NCBI GenBank assembly: GCA_022264855.1
Contig: JABYQU010000002.1
Location: forward strand, 682,001-746,000
DNA from: Lenzites betulinus
Lineage: Eukaryota > Basidiomycota > Agaricomycetes > Polyporales > Polyporaceae
Reading direction: 5' to 3'
Length of the DNA: 64,000 nt
Shown one piece after another: positions 9,831 to 20,386 of this stretch; position 1 is the first letter of the stretch; the number at the start of each line of letters is the position of its first letter. The notes beneath the pieces are model-generated. The model saw only the letters and a program-made list of their open reading frames with translations, searched no databases and was not told the origin of the DNA. Made by a program: the position numbers and the translations under genes.

Positions 9831-11991
9831 ATGGACATCGACGACCCGAGTGTTCCCGCCTATGTTCCTTGGTACCGAAAGTCCACGGATATACAGCCGT
9901 ATAGTCTCTCCACCCTCCTGACTGTTTGTATAACAGAAATGATATAGTTTTTGTGTCGTATCGCTAAGATCGCGTCCAGTCGCAGAAAGAACAACTACAT
10001 TGCACCGCGTGTTTCCCGTGGACAACAGACTCCTTGGATTTTCTTTGGGGTGGAAATGCCGTGCACGATCCACAGCTAGCTACCCAATGGTCCCAAGTGG
10101 TCAAGAAATGGGCCGGGGCGATTGCGGTTGGGGCAACGGGCCGTCTCCTGATATTTCCGAAGCTAGCAACAGGAAAATCATTCGCAGTCAGTCTGTCCGA
10201 GTCAGAGGTAAGCTGTTTTCACGAGGCTAGTGGTGGATTGATTCATGGTTCGGTAGACGAACGTGAGGATAGACAATATTGCCTGGGCAATCAATACCAA
10301 CCGCCCGCTTGAACCTCTCATCGTGTTCACGGTGACTAGTGTGATTGTGATCCTCGATGTTAGTTCGCGCTCTATCGTTGGCAAATTACGCGGTCACGGT
10401 GGAGTGAGTCCCCTTCATGAGCTTTCAAATCCGTCAAAATATCTGAAGCCCTGCAGCCCATTACATCCCTATGCGTTCACCCCACGCAGCCTCATCTGTT
10501 CGCGACTACATCCAGGGATTTCACTACGCGCATCTACGACCTTGCTCTTTATCCGGTACAAGTCCCGAACAATCCACATTGGCTCCCGCGCCTAGAGCCT
10601 AGCTTGGCTGGGCCTGCTCACGGCCTTCATATGTGCGAGCCAGAAGGAGAGGGGATAGGTCAATGCGTCGCTGTGATGGTGGGAGGCCGCTCTGGAGGAC
10701 ACAAGGGCGGCGTTCTTTGCGCGGTGAGCTTGCTGTGTTACAACGCAATGATCCACCATCATTCAGATTGTAGGCGTTCCATCCGTCACAACCTCTTATT
10801 GCCACAGGCGGGGTAAATAGGACTGTGCTGTGGAGGATGTAATCTGTGATTTATACTACTTGAACAGATAGATCGTGCTGTCAAGATCTGGCGTATACCT
10901 CCTGCGGTGTATTCGCCACCCGCACAACCGAGACTTGCAAGAGAGGACAAGCCGCTCTTCAGCTCTGATCTATTGCATAAGGCGCGTGTGCTGTCGTTGA
11001 GTTGGTGAGTCTTGTGTTTAGCAGGCACAAGTCCGCCATACGAACAGGAACATTGTTCATCACTGTGCTCAGGTTGGCAGACGACATCATACTCTCCAAC
11101 AGCGCACCCGCTCTGATGCGGCGGAATCAGGAAGATCCTGAAGATACGTACTACGAAGATGGCACAGGTAAGGCACGGCTTTGTCAAGGGGAGCCTCGTT
11201 TGTTGACATCGCGCAGTCGCGGTCTGGCAATGGCTTGGTTACAACCGATTCTTCCCCCCCGGGAAAGTTCCGCAAAAGGTGATGAGGGGAACGGCCAGCG
11301 TGAGTACATATCCGTTTACGCTCCCGATTCACTGTAACAGTAACTGCGGCGCAGGATTATCGCAACAGTGGTGGGTCACATCTAGTCCATGTAGTTCGCC
11401 ATCGCAAGCATTGTGTACTAATATTCTCCAGAATCCTTCAAGATTCTTTCAGCATATCACCTCCCTGTTTCACCAGACGCCGTCGCGCGATGTCACGTCT
11501 ACAGGTCGCTAACACATAGTCCCATTCTCCTCATTCCAATGGGCCAATTCATCCGCGCGTACAACATCTCGCAGTTCCAACCTCGGACGCCGCCGAAGTA
11601 CCCTGCCGACGATCTGGCGTACCTCACTAGGCAGATGCGACTGGGAGGAGAGCGGGAGCAAGATAATGATCCCAAAACTCCCTCTGAACGCGGAAGTAAG
11701 GAGCGCAGCGTAGCACCGGAAGACGAGGACGGATCACGCGGAGAGGAGAATCACGAGAGTGACAACGATGAAAAGCCGCCACAAAGGTTAACCACAAATA
11801 CATATCCACCGCCGGCCCCGCTTGCCAACCTGTTCGAAGCTGTTGAAGGCTGGAATATAACAACCGCGTTGCAGAACGGTGGCCCAGCGGAGGTTCCGAA
11901 CGTGGTTGTGTGCGAAGTCGGGTTCCAGGGACGAGTGATTGTAGGCGTGGGGGGAGGCACGCTTTTCATATGGCGCCTCCGAGTCGACTAG
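9831..11991 (+). CDS. WD40 protein resembling EED/ESC, candidate Polycomb PRC2 subunit
   Basis: WD40 propeller protein with the segment order of EED, the PRC2 subunit that reads trimethylated histone H3 and stimulates the H3K27 methyltransferase. Landmarks in order: GATGRLLIF; IDNIAWAINTNRPLEPLIVF; LRGHGG then PITSLCVHPTQPHLFATTS and RDFTTRIYDL; AVKIWRIPPA; FSSDLLHKARVLSLSW; LADDIILSNSAP; and a final GVGGGTLFIWRL before the stop. The run from the GH dipeptide through the long insert before LADDIILSNS parallels EED better than generic WD40 proteins. At least eight short exons are present. The start at 9831 (MDIDDPSVPAYVPWY) and the first one or two introns are uncertain, because no frame is open between about 9930 and 9970. 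An acidic insertion (about 11,640-11,790) sits in the last blade. Confidence 0.6.
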
Positions 11992-12060
11992 ACGGTATTC
12001 GTGGAAGATGTAGGATTACAAGCGCGTTGTACATGTACTTTTGCACGAGGCGACCATGAA

Positions 12061-14491
12061 TCATGATAGCTTCTTCCTCTTGCCCACACCTGGTTGGTCC
12101 ATCACTGCAGCCTTCCTCTTCACGCTGTCTACTAGACTTTGAAGGCTGGGCTGTTGGACATCAGTATCACCGCGTTTCGATGTAGCCGATTCGCGGTTCT
12201 TGGATGACTTCTCCTGCTGTCTGCGCGAACGCTCTTCCAGGAGTGCTGCCATGCTCTTGGTTTTCTTGAAGCTACATTACATCCGCCGTGTTAGAATGGT
12301 GACAGTAAAGAACAGGCGAAACTCACTGAGGATTGCTAGGGTCGATAGCATAAGTGTGGTCCTCGAGGACAGCCTTGAATCGATCGTCCTTGACGTCGAT
12401 TGCGAATTCTTCCTGGACCTCTGCCTCGTCTTCGGCACCTTTCTTCCCTTTCTTGCCTCTTTTCTTCTTACCGCCTCGTTTCTCTGAACGCAAGACCGCC
12501 TTCATATCGAAGTGTTTGATCTCCGCGTCCGGGTTCTCGGACGCAGCAATGAGGGCGAGCTCCTCCGCCGTCGACTCGACGCGCGCGGGCTTGTCTTCGT
12601 CGTCCACTGCTTTGACCTTGCGTTTGCCCTCTTTGCCCTTGCCCTTGGATTTCTTGTCCCGGGGCGCCTCTGCCGCCTCGCTCTCATCGTCGCTACCCCC
12701 GTCAAAGAAGTCGTCGTCCAGACTCTTCTTTTTCTCTGACTTCTCCTCTGTGCCCGGCTTCCGCTTCTCACGCACTTCCTCCTTCCGCAGTTTCTTCTTC
12801 TCCTTCATCTTCCGCTGATATTTCTCAAGCGTGGTCTCGTCCTTGTCGCCCTTCGCCGAGCTGAGCGCCGGCGTGAACGTGATCTCCATGTCGACGTCGT
12901 CCCCGTCCCCGTCGTCGCCGAAGCCATCGCCCCGCCCCCACCCCTCCGGCAGGTCGTCGTCCCCGCCACCGAGGAGTAGTGCGCGGAGTCTGTCGCGCTC
13001 GGCAGCCTTGTTCTTCTTGCCCTTCGAGGCGGCGGGCGCGTCTTCCGGCTCGGAGTCGGAGGACGAGGCGATGTACGCGCGGAAGTCGTTCTCCTCGATC
13101 TCCTTCTTGCTGAGCACGCGGCGGGTGATCTGCGCGCGCTCCGGTTCGTCCTCATCCCACGTCAGCTTGACTTTGGAGTGCCGAAGGGCCTGCGAGGGCG
13201 GACGTCAGGGCGTGAGACTCATGCATGCAGGAGGCTGTGGACGTACGTCTGTGACGAACTCGACAGGCCTGTATGGCGCGCTGAGGTCGTGTGTGGCTTC
13301 GTCACTGGAGCACACTCAATATAGATGGCTTTGGGACGGGCGGCGTGAGACGTACCGGCACTCTTCGTCGAAAGTCATGTCGTCGGGGACGAAGCTCAGG
13401 TCGAAGACGTTCGCAGAACGCTCGAGCTCAGTGCCCTCCAGTTCATTGAAGATATGTGCAGCAGCTTCGACAGTATCACATTCGGCGATAGCGTAGTAGT
13501 ATCTACAGATGGACAATTCAGCTCTTACACACCTATTGCGTTGTACTGCTACATACCGTAGCCGCTCTAGCTGGTATTTCCGCAGTGCCTCTTCGTCGTA
13601 ATCCTCACCATCCCCAGTCTCGTACACGGTACGCTCGTTGATCTCACTCGGGTCCAGATCTCGCTTTTTGAAGACTTCCGCGGGCGGCCCCTCCTTCTCC
13701 TCCCTCGCCATCCGTTCTTTGCCGAACTGACTGGGGTATACCCGGACACTCAACACCTTGCCCCGCACGAGCCCGGCTGAAGAGCCCTTTGCTGCTGGGC
13801 CATTGGAACCAGAGGCGAGAGGGGGACCCGTGGGAGAGACGAGCGAAGAAAAGATTTTGTAGAGGTGGATGGCACGCACATGTTCCCAGTCGAGGTTGAC
13901 GACCGCAATGCGACGTGTGCGCTGTACCTGAGAGACATCTTGATCGGCCTCGGGGTTGGCCTCAGCGTAGGCCGCAGCTTGTGCGTCGAGGTCCGCGTAG
14001 TTATCCTCGTCGAGATCTACCTCCGCGGTATCATCAAGCACAGGAATGGGCTGCGTAACATCCCGCCCCAGTGTGATAATGCCCCCGGCATCGCTGTCGT
14101 CATCACTCTGAGGTGCGCCTATGCGGTCGTCTTCTTCGTCGGAGGATTCGAGGAGGGCCTCTCCGCGAGCGTAGTCCGGGCCGGCACTGACCTCGAGCTC
14201 TGCCTCGTCTTCGTTCTCGAGACGGTAGAAGCGACGGAGATTGTCCTGCTCGTGATCATCTGCAAGGGGTCGGCCATACTTGTCCACCCGTGGTGATACT
14301 GACCGTGTGTGAGCAGAGCGGATGATGCATGAGATGGACGCGTGCGTACCTGTGCTCTTCTTGCCCTTTTTCTTTCCCTTTTCCTGAAAGATGGCCTTGA
14401 AGCGGTCGTCGACGACGACCTTGTTCTTGTCCTTTTTTATGCGGCGGAAGCGGGGGTCTGTCTTGAGACGGGCGAAGCGAGGGTCAGACAT
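12061..14491 (-). CDS. ESF1: Pre-rRNA processing protein ESF1
   Basis: Nucleolar protein needed for 18S rRNA maturation in the small-subunit processome. Six exons on the minus strand (14350-14491, 13557-14298, 13356-13502, 13247-13304, 12327-13189, 12061-12271) join to 2,163 nt, 720 residues. It starts MSDPRFARLKTDPRFRRIKK, carries an acidic stretch, then the ESF1 RNA-binding-like core (RIAVVNLDWEHVRAIHLYKI, VLSVRVYPSQFGKERM, YYYAIAECDTVEAAAHIF, SFVPDDMTFDEECRD), long Lys/Glu-rich low complexity, and ends with the NUC153 motif (DDRFKAVLEDHTYAIDPSNP, FKKTKSM). NUC153 plus the N-terminal DPRF motif identifies ESF1. All introns are GT-AG and 51-57 nt. Confidence 0.93.
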
Positions 14492-14931
14492 GACAGAGTG
14501 TAGAGGAAGCAGGCACGGCAGCCAATCAGCGCGCAGATCTGGCAAATTCTGAGAGCGTGACTGCGTGACGCAGGGAGCGAGAATGTGACCGGGGAGGCCG
14601 GGAGTGCTCCGAGGGCAGCACAGCCCGAAATAGACGGGAGAGTTGCCTGGCGACGAGCGCCGGTATCAAATGATGCAGACAGAGGCTCTGACGGGCACAG
14701 CGTCTGCTCCCCGTTCTTATACCTTCCCTCCTGCCCTCCCTTCTCGATCCCCCCTCCCCCTTCCCGTTCCATTCTGTAAGTGCTTGTCCAGCCTCGTCTG
14801 TGGCCCGTCCTGATCTCCGACAGATTCCCTCTCGCGCTAGGCCGCAGGACGACGCATTTCATCGGTTGATCCGAATTCACGCCAGATCACCTCACTTCAT
14901 CAGCACTTACCCACTTTACTTCTACTACGCC
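14492..14931. promoter_or_regulatory. Divergent promoter region between ESF1 and the secreted repeat gene
   Basis: 440 bp separating two divergently transcribed start codons, so it must contain both promoters. A pyrimidine-rich tract (about 14,700-14,770) lies on the plus strand 160-230 bp before the repeat-protein start, a common feature of fungal promoters. No specific factor site was recognised. Confidence 0.45.
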
Positions 14932-15812
14932 ATGTTCTTCTCCAAGCTCGCCAGCGTTGCAGTCGCTGCCATCTTCGTCGGCCAGGCTGTCGCCGTTCCG
15001 ATGCCGATGCCCCTTCGCGTATGTGGTGATTCTTTCTCGCAGACAGACTATCATTGACCGGTCTGCAGCGTGAGATGGAGAGCCGCGAGCTCGGCACCCT
15101 CGAGACAATCCAAGCCTACAAGCGTGCGGACATCAACACCGTCCCTGCCGAGGAGGCCACAACCTCGCTGAATGGCCAGATTGTCAAGTTCTCCAGTCTC
15201 CATACGCGTGCGGACATCAACACCGTCCCCGCCGAGGAGGCTACGACATCGCTGAACGGCGAGATTGTCAAGTTCTCCAGTCTCCACACGCGCGCGGATG
15301 CGAACATTAACACCGTTCCTGCCGAGGAGGCCACAACATCGCTGAACGGCGAGATTGTCAAGTTTTCCAATGTCCACGCGCGTGCGGATGCGGACATCAA
15401 CACCGTCCCCGCCGAGGAGGCCACGACATCGCTGAACGGCGAGATCGTGAAGTTTTCCAATGTCCACGCGCGTGCAGACGCGAATATCAACACCGTTCCT
15501 GCTGAAGAGGCTACGACATCGCTGAACGGCGAGATTGTAAAGTTCTCCAGTCTCAACAAGCGTGTGGACATCAACACCGTCCCCGCCGAGGAGGCTACAA
15601 CCTCGCTGAATGGCCAGATTGTCAAGTTCTCCAGTCTCCACGCGCGTGCGGACATCAACACCGTCCCTGCCGAGGAGGCTACGACATCGCTGAACGGCGA
15701 GATTGTCAAGTTCTCCAGTCTCCACACGCGTGCGGACGCGAACATCAACACCATCCCCGCTGAGGTGGCTACGGCGTCGCAGAACGGCGAGATCGTGAAG
15801 TTCCACAACTAA
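14932..15812 (+). CDS. Secreted tandem-repeat protein, Kex2-processed peptide precursor type
   Basis: Function unknown. Exons 14932-15018 and 15069-15812 join to 831 nt, 276 residues. The N-terminus (MFFSKLASVAVAAIFVGQAV) is a clear signal peptide with likely cleavage after AVA. A dibasic RR follows at the exon junction, then a short propeptide ending in AYKR. From residue 49 to the end there are eight repeats of 26-30 residues with core INTVPAEEATTSLNG, then E or Q, then IVKFS. Each starts AD, ADAN, ADAD or VD directly after a basic residue: KR before repeats 1 and 5-to-6, TR or AR at the others. This is the layout of fungal Kex2-processed repeat proteins and of dikaritin-type peptide precursors. 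No Cys is present and the last repeat ends the protein at KFHN. Whether single TR/AR sites are cut is unknown. Confidence 0.75.
15126..15809 (+). repeat. Eight in-frame tandem repeats (84/90 bp units) inside the secreted repeat gene
   Basis: Unit boundaries at the basic residue: 15126-15209, 15210-15293, 15294-15383, 15384-15473, 15474-15563, 15564-15647, 15648-15731 and 15732-15809. Length differs only by an added two codons (AN or AD) after the leading Ala-Asp. Base differences between units are mostly at third positions, while the protein core is nearly invariant. The last unit is the most divergent. Confidence 0.9.
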
Positions 15813-16171
15813 CGTAGGAGTTATCCCGGTATTCACCTTTGCTACCTTCACTAATGGTTGATTCGTTAGTGGGATTTTGGCGTTAGTCGCAGGCCGCAGG
15901 CATGGACAACTAGCGAAAATGGACATAGTGCTGGAGGTGTTGCATGGCTACCTGACTTGCGTTCTTTGTATCCTGACTACCGCCTATTTCCTTCGCGTGC
16001 GAAGGTCTACGTTCGTTCCGGAATATATGATTGGGGATCGGGAAACCCTCGTATGTGGAGGCGTGTGGGCAGGCTTTGCATGTGTATCATGGCATCCATT
16101 GCATGACGACGAGCATGGTCCGTTACAATTTTTGGAGTTGCACAAGCTGCTGCGATGTGGTACATGTCTGC
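15813..16171. other. Convergent intergenic region, no gene recognised
   Basis: Holds the 3' ends of the secreted repeat gene and, on the other strand, of NudC. A 206-codon ORF crossing it on the plus strand is mostly antisense to NudC exons and has no recognisable family. Confidence 0.45.
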
Positions 16172-17079
16172 TCATGAGATCTTCGCCTGTGAGAAGTCCA
16201 ATTCCGGATGAGCCTCCTGGAATTTCTTCAACGCCTTTACGTACGCGAGGTCAGTGGAGATTCATATATGCTATTCTGGACAATACTTGCCTCCATCTTC
16301 TTCAGTTCGTCCGAGGTGGGCTTGCCCATTTGCTACCAGAGATACGTGGTACATCGCGGTACTCATGGGAACTGCAAGAAACGTACCTTCTGTTGATTGT
16401 CGAACTGAACAGGCGTAAGTTTTACTGCAAGTTCTGCATAACAAAGCAGCACCCACCATCATTTTCTCAACCATCCCCCTGGCGTTCGGTTAGTTAAATA
16501 AAAGGATGTATGTATAAGGAATGCCGCGTTAGTACCTGGTTTCCCCGTCCAGATCACTCAGTTTACTGTTCTCCGGTTGAATCTTTGTTGTGTCTATCTT
16601 GGGGTGGTGGGTCAACACGTTCTCCCACCATCGCTGTTTGTTCAGCTTCTCGAGGTGGATAAGTACAGATTGCTGGTCCTCTGTCACAAGTAATCATGAG
16701 TGATCGTTGGTGCTCCAAATGATAAAGCACGCACCAAGCGTCCAAGTACTGTCTTCAATCTTGATATCCTTGCACAGCTCTCCGGACAGGATGGGCTCCT
16801 TCCCCTTGAGTCCGACGCTAAGCTTCTTCTTCTGGATCACAACGTTAAGGTCGCGCCCGCGAGTACCCCTAGGGACGGGTACGATGATATCGACCTCTCC
16901 GAGTTCCTGTGTCCATGAATAGGGCAACGCTGTTACGCAAAGACCGGTCGGTACGATGTATGGACGGGCGATCAGAGCGCCGCACCAGCCTGCTCTGCCG
17001 CTTCTCGTTCGCGATCTTCCTTGTCGCGCGTCTCTCTTTCTTCCTTCGAAAGCTTGTCGTAGTCGTCCGTGGAAGACAT
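16172..17079 (-). CDS. nudC: Nuclear movement protein NudC (CS domain)
   Basis: Co-chaperone with a p23/CS fold that supports the dynein regulator Lis1/NudF and nuclear migration in fungi. Seven exons on the minus strand (16986-17079, 16735-16929, 16536-16680, 16457-16478, 16387-16404, 16291-16332, 16172-16234) join to 579 nt, 192 residues, close to the Aspergillus NudC length. CS-domain landmarks: [45 protein letters not shown] and [17 protein letters not shown]. The C-terminus [30 protein letters not shown] and [20 protein letters not shown] is characteristic. Two micro-exons of 22 and 18 nt are required to keep the motif. The last intron begins GCAAGT, a GC-AG intron. Confidence 0.92.
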
Positions 17080-17332
17080 TGCACGGTCTGAACAAGGATA
17101 ACACTAGTACTGTCTTGGCCTGGACGCGAGGCTACGTACGGGAGCGGGAGGGTTTCACGACGATGAAGCTCCCGCATGGGCGCCTATCTATCCGACCGCG
17201 CCACGTGAGAGACGAATAGGGACAAAGGGTTCCCACGGCTTAGACGGCGAGCTTGTTCTCTCACCCAGCGTCCACAGTGCGTCGACCGCCCCCGCGACCA
17301 TCTGGCGTTCATCCGGTACGTCAGTCTCCTAC

Positions 17333-19852
17333 ATGGCCAACCAGGATGCTTGGACAGACTTCGAGGTGCGTTTTTTTACGCTCCGACATGCCAGCCACAA
17401 CCACTCGGCGCAGGGGCTGACTCCGCACGGCAACAGACGCTCCGACACAACTTGAAGTCGAACAAGGTCGAGCAGCTCAAGCAGATCCTCACTGGTCTCA
17501 ACGAAGAGTGTCACACCAACCTAACCAAGTCCGGCAAAAAGCAGGACCTCATTGACAAGATCACTCGCGAACTGGACCAGTGGAGGCGGAGTGAAAGTGC
17601 CGAGTACTGGATACGAGCAAAGGGCATTATGCAGCGCGTTCGACAGACCGGGTGAGTTCCACGAGATCGCCCTCGGGCTCTTACCGCATTCTCCACCTCT
17701 GGAAAGCTCGGGGTACTCACATGCAGCGGTTTATTAGATATTACACCCCGCGGCCCAACGGCGAACCTTCCTACACCCAAACACACAACTATGTGCCTCC
17801 TCCGCCCACTGTCGCTTACCAGACAGCAACCTCATCCTCAAGCTCTATCCCTCGCTATGATCCGTACGCACCACCTCGACGACCAGCGGCTCCTGCCCCA
17901 CCGCCTGCCGCTTCTTCTTCTGTCCCCGCGCCTGCCCCCCCTCCGCCACCAAGCATCCGATTCAAGTACTCTCCGTTCTTCAAAGTCGACCGCCTGATAT
18001 CGTCAATTGTTGAATGTCCAGGTATGTGCACTGCTTTAGACTGTGTGCCCATACTCACCACTCGAGTCTAGAGTCCACGAGCTCTTTGGACCGCCGGTCC
18101 TCATCCTTATCATTCTCTCTGACAACTGATATCATAGCCAAGTTGAACTCTTCCGCGTATGTCCCACTTCCCGTTCATCACTGTGGCTATGAAATTCTGA
18201 CATATCTGGATGATATCAGTGCGAAATATCAACTTCGGCTCTACTGCACGTCTTCCACATTCTACAGTCCTCCCGGTCCTTTCCGCAGTCCTATCACATC
18301 GCCATGCCCGATTGAGTTCCCGCCGACTTGTGAAGTGCGAGTCAATGGCGTGCAGCTCACTGCAAACTTGAAAGGGTTGAAGAAGAGGCCTGGTACCGCG
18401 CCACCCCCGGATCTCGGCAAGGCGACCCGCCTCGCGTTCGCCCAGACTAATCGCGTGGAGATGATATATGTGAACAGCCAACAGCCGACCACCCCAAAGG
18501 TACGCGCTCCTTCCCGGTTGCATATATGCACTTTTTTGACATCCTGCCCAGAAGTACTACCTCGCTGTGATGTTGGTAGAGGTAACCAGTGTGGATCAGC
18601 TCATTGATCGATTGCGGAAGGGCAAGTTCCGGTCGCGAGTTGAGGTCCTTGCAGACAGTAAGCCCTGTCTTTGTACGGAGTGGCGTCATCTCTAACCCCG
18701 AGCCACCAGTGCGAAAGGCGATCGCAGACGATGATGAGATCGTTGCTGGCCACCAGAAGATGTCGCTCAAGTGCCCCGTGAGTGCCAACCGTATATCCGT
18801 GTTGGTAGGTAGCCTGGCTTACGGATGCATAGTTGAGCTATATGCGTATCGCGACGCCATGTCGATCAGCGAGCTGTGTGCATCCACAATGCTTCGACGC
18901 GCTATCATGGTTTTCCGTCATGGAACAGACGACCACTTGGATGTGCCCCGTTTGCGAGAAGGTCCTGAACGTTGAAGACCTCATCATTGATGGGTAAGTT
19001 TAAACTATTCGACCCCGGTGTAACTCGATGCTCATGGGCTGGACTTGAAGGTACTTCGACGATATCTTGAAGAATACTCCAGAGAGTGTAGAAGACGTGA
19101 TCGTGGAGGCGGATGGGCAATGGCACAGCGAGGACAACAAGTTCGGCTCCGCGGAGTGGACAGCCGTGCACCCTCCCGCGGTGAAGAAACCCGTAAGCTC
19201 GGTGAAGCGTGCGCCATCTCCGGTCAAGCCTCCCGCAGGTGGTCTTGATAAGCCTCGACCAAGCAACGCTGAGATTGTCATCTTGGACTCTGACGAGGAA
19301 GATGAGGACGAAGGGCGCGTGAAACGCGAACTTTCTCCGTCCGCAGACTCGGCTCGGCTCCCACGCTCGAGTCAGTCAGTCAGTGTCAGCAGCTCGCAGC
19401 CGCCTCGTTCGCAAGCCACCGACATCATTGACCTCACGCTCGACTCGGAGGACGAGGACCTGCCGCCACCCCGCCCGCCTGCGGTTACAAAGAAGCGGAA
19501 GGAAACGGATGATCTCCCTTCACCCACCGAGCAGATTTGGAAGAAGTCTCGCACCGACAGCGGCCCGTCGTCTTCCTCCACTGTGCACGACAGGATGGCG
19601 ATACGTGCCGCTGAACCACCCGTGCCACCACATCTATCCGCATCGTCCCGCTATAGCGGATCCCATTCCTCCAGTCGAAGTTCTGGCTCGCAGTCATACG
19701 TACATTCAAGCGCCCCGCCGCTCCCCACCACCCTCCCTCGCCGTCCCACCACCGCCACCCATGACAACTTCCGCAACACTCTGCCTCCGTTGTCGTCGTA
19801 TACACCGCGAGGAAGCGGTGCTGGTGGCTCGTCCGCTCATAATTGGCGCTGA
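17333..19852 (+). CDS. SIZ1: E3 SUMO-protein ligase, Siz/PIAS family
   Basis: Promotes transfer of SUMO from Ubc9 to nuclear substrates. Nine exons (17333-17365, 17437-17651, 17738-18021, 18072-18156, 18220-18499, 18552-18657, 18710-18777, 18833-18993, 19051-19852) join to 2,034 nt, 677 residues. Order: SAP-type DNA-binding helix pair (HNLKSNKVEQLKQILTGLNE, LIDKITREL), a Pro-rich linker, the PINIT domain (PFFKVDRLISSIVECPE, QLRLYCTSS, CEVRVNGVQLTANLKGLKK), and the SP-RING zinc module (KCPLSYMRIATPCRSASCVH, PQCFDALSWF, WMCPVCEKVLNVEDLIIDGY). The C-terminal region holds a possible SUMO-interacting stretch (AEIVILDSDEEDED, and later DIIDLTLDSEDED), then a Ser/Pro-rich tail. All diagnostic Cys/His residues of the SP-RING are present. 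Confidence 0.95.
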
Positions 19853-20386
19853 CAGACGCTGATTGGTACTTGATGGAGTTTCTTGTCGTGGTCGCACACG
19901 ATCACTGTACAAACCTACCGTAGAATATTCGATTATTTCCTGGTCGTTAGCCTTCGTATTGTCGTCGCTGTAATATTCATCTCGCATTTGTTGTTTGCCG
20001 CATGCGCGTGTGTTCTCTATCATGAACCGGATGATGGCACGCACCGCAGGAGAGCCTGAACGGTCGGTGTCGCTGGTGGAAGGGCCGGAGCACACGGCAG
20101 GCCTAGTGTGACGGGCCGCGACGGGCTGTGATAGGTGGTGATCCCAGACTCTGTTGCCAGCGAACATGGCCGGGCAGGCGCCGGTCCCGGACCTGCAACG
20201 CATCCACCTGATTGGCCAGCAAAAAATTGCGGGGACCGGCGTCATCGGCCGGACTCGGAGTTGAAAATCCCGGCAGATTCCGAAAACGTACTTAGACGTC
20301 CGCACGCGAGCTTTTTCTGTCTCAACTTCTCCCCTCCCCCTCCACTCAGTCTCTTCTCCCCCTCCTTTCGGTTTATCCCCGTCAAA
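19853..20386. promoter_or_regulatory. Intergenic region and ADP/ATP carrier promoter
   Basis: Sequence between SIZ1 and the ADP/ATP carrier. An inverted CCAAT box (ATTGG at 20211-20215) lies about 170 bp before the carrier start, and a pyrimidine-rich leader (about 20,310-20,380) precedes the ATG. CCAAT boxes often serve the HAP complex at respiratory genes; the link here is inference. Confidence 0.4.

Noticed and set aside
12831..13496. Ser-rich 221-codon plus-strand ORF
   Set aside because: Antisense of the acidic/Lys-rich ESF1 exon 5 and neighbours; composition is explained by the opposite strand.
15051..15926. Two long antisense ORFs (about 230 and 291 codons) across the secreted repeat gene
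   Set aside because: Repeat units are multiples of three, so a stop-free frame in one unit is stop-free in all. The plus strand has the signal peptide, a proper intron and conserved protein with synonymous changes.
15877..16497. 206-codon plus-strand ORF downstream of the repeat gene
   Set aside because: It lies mostly antisense to well-supported NudC exons and shows no family motif.
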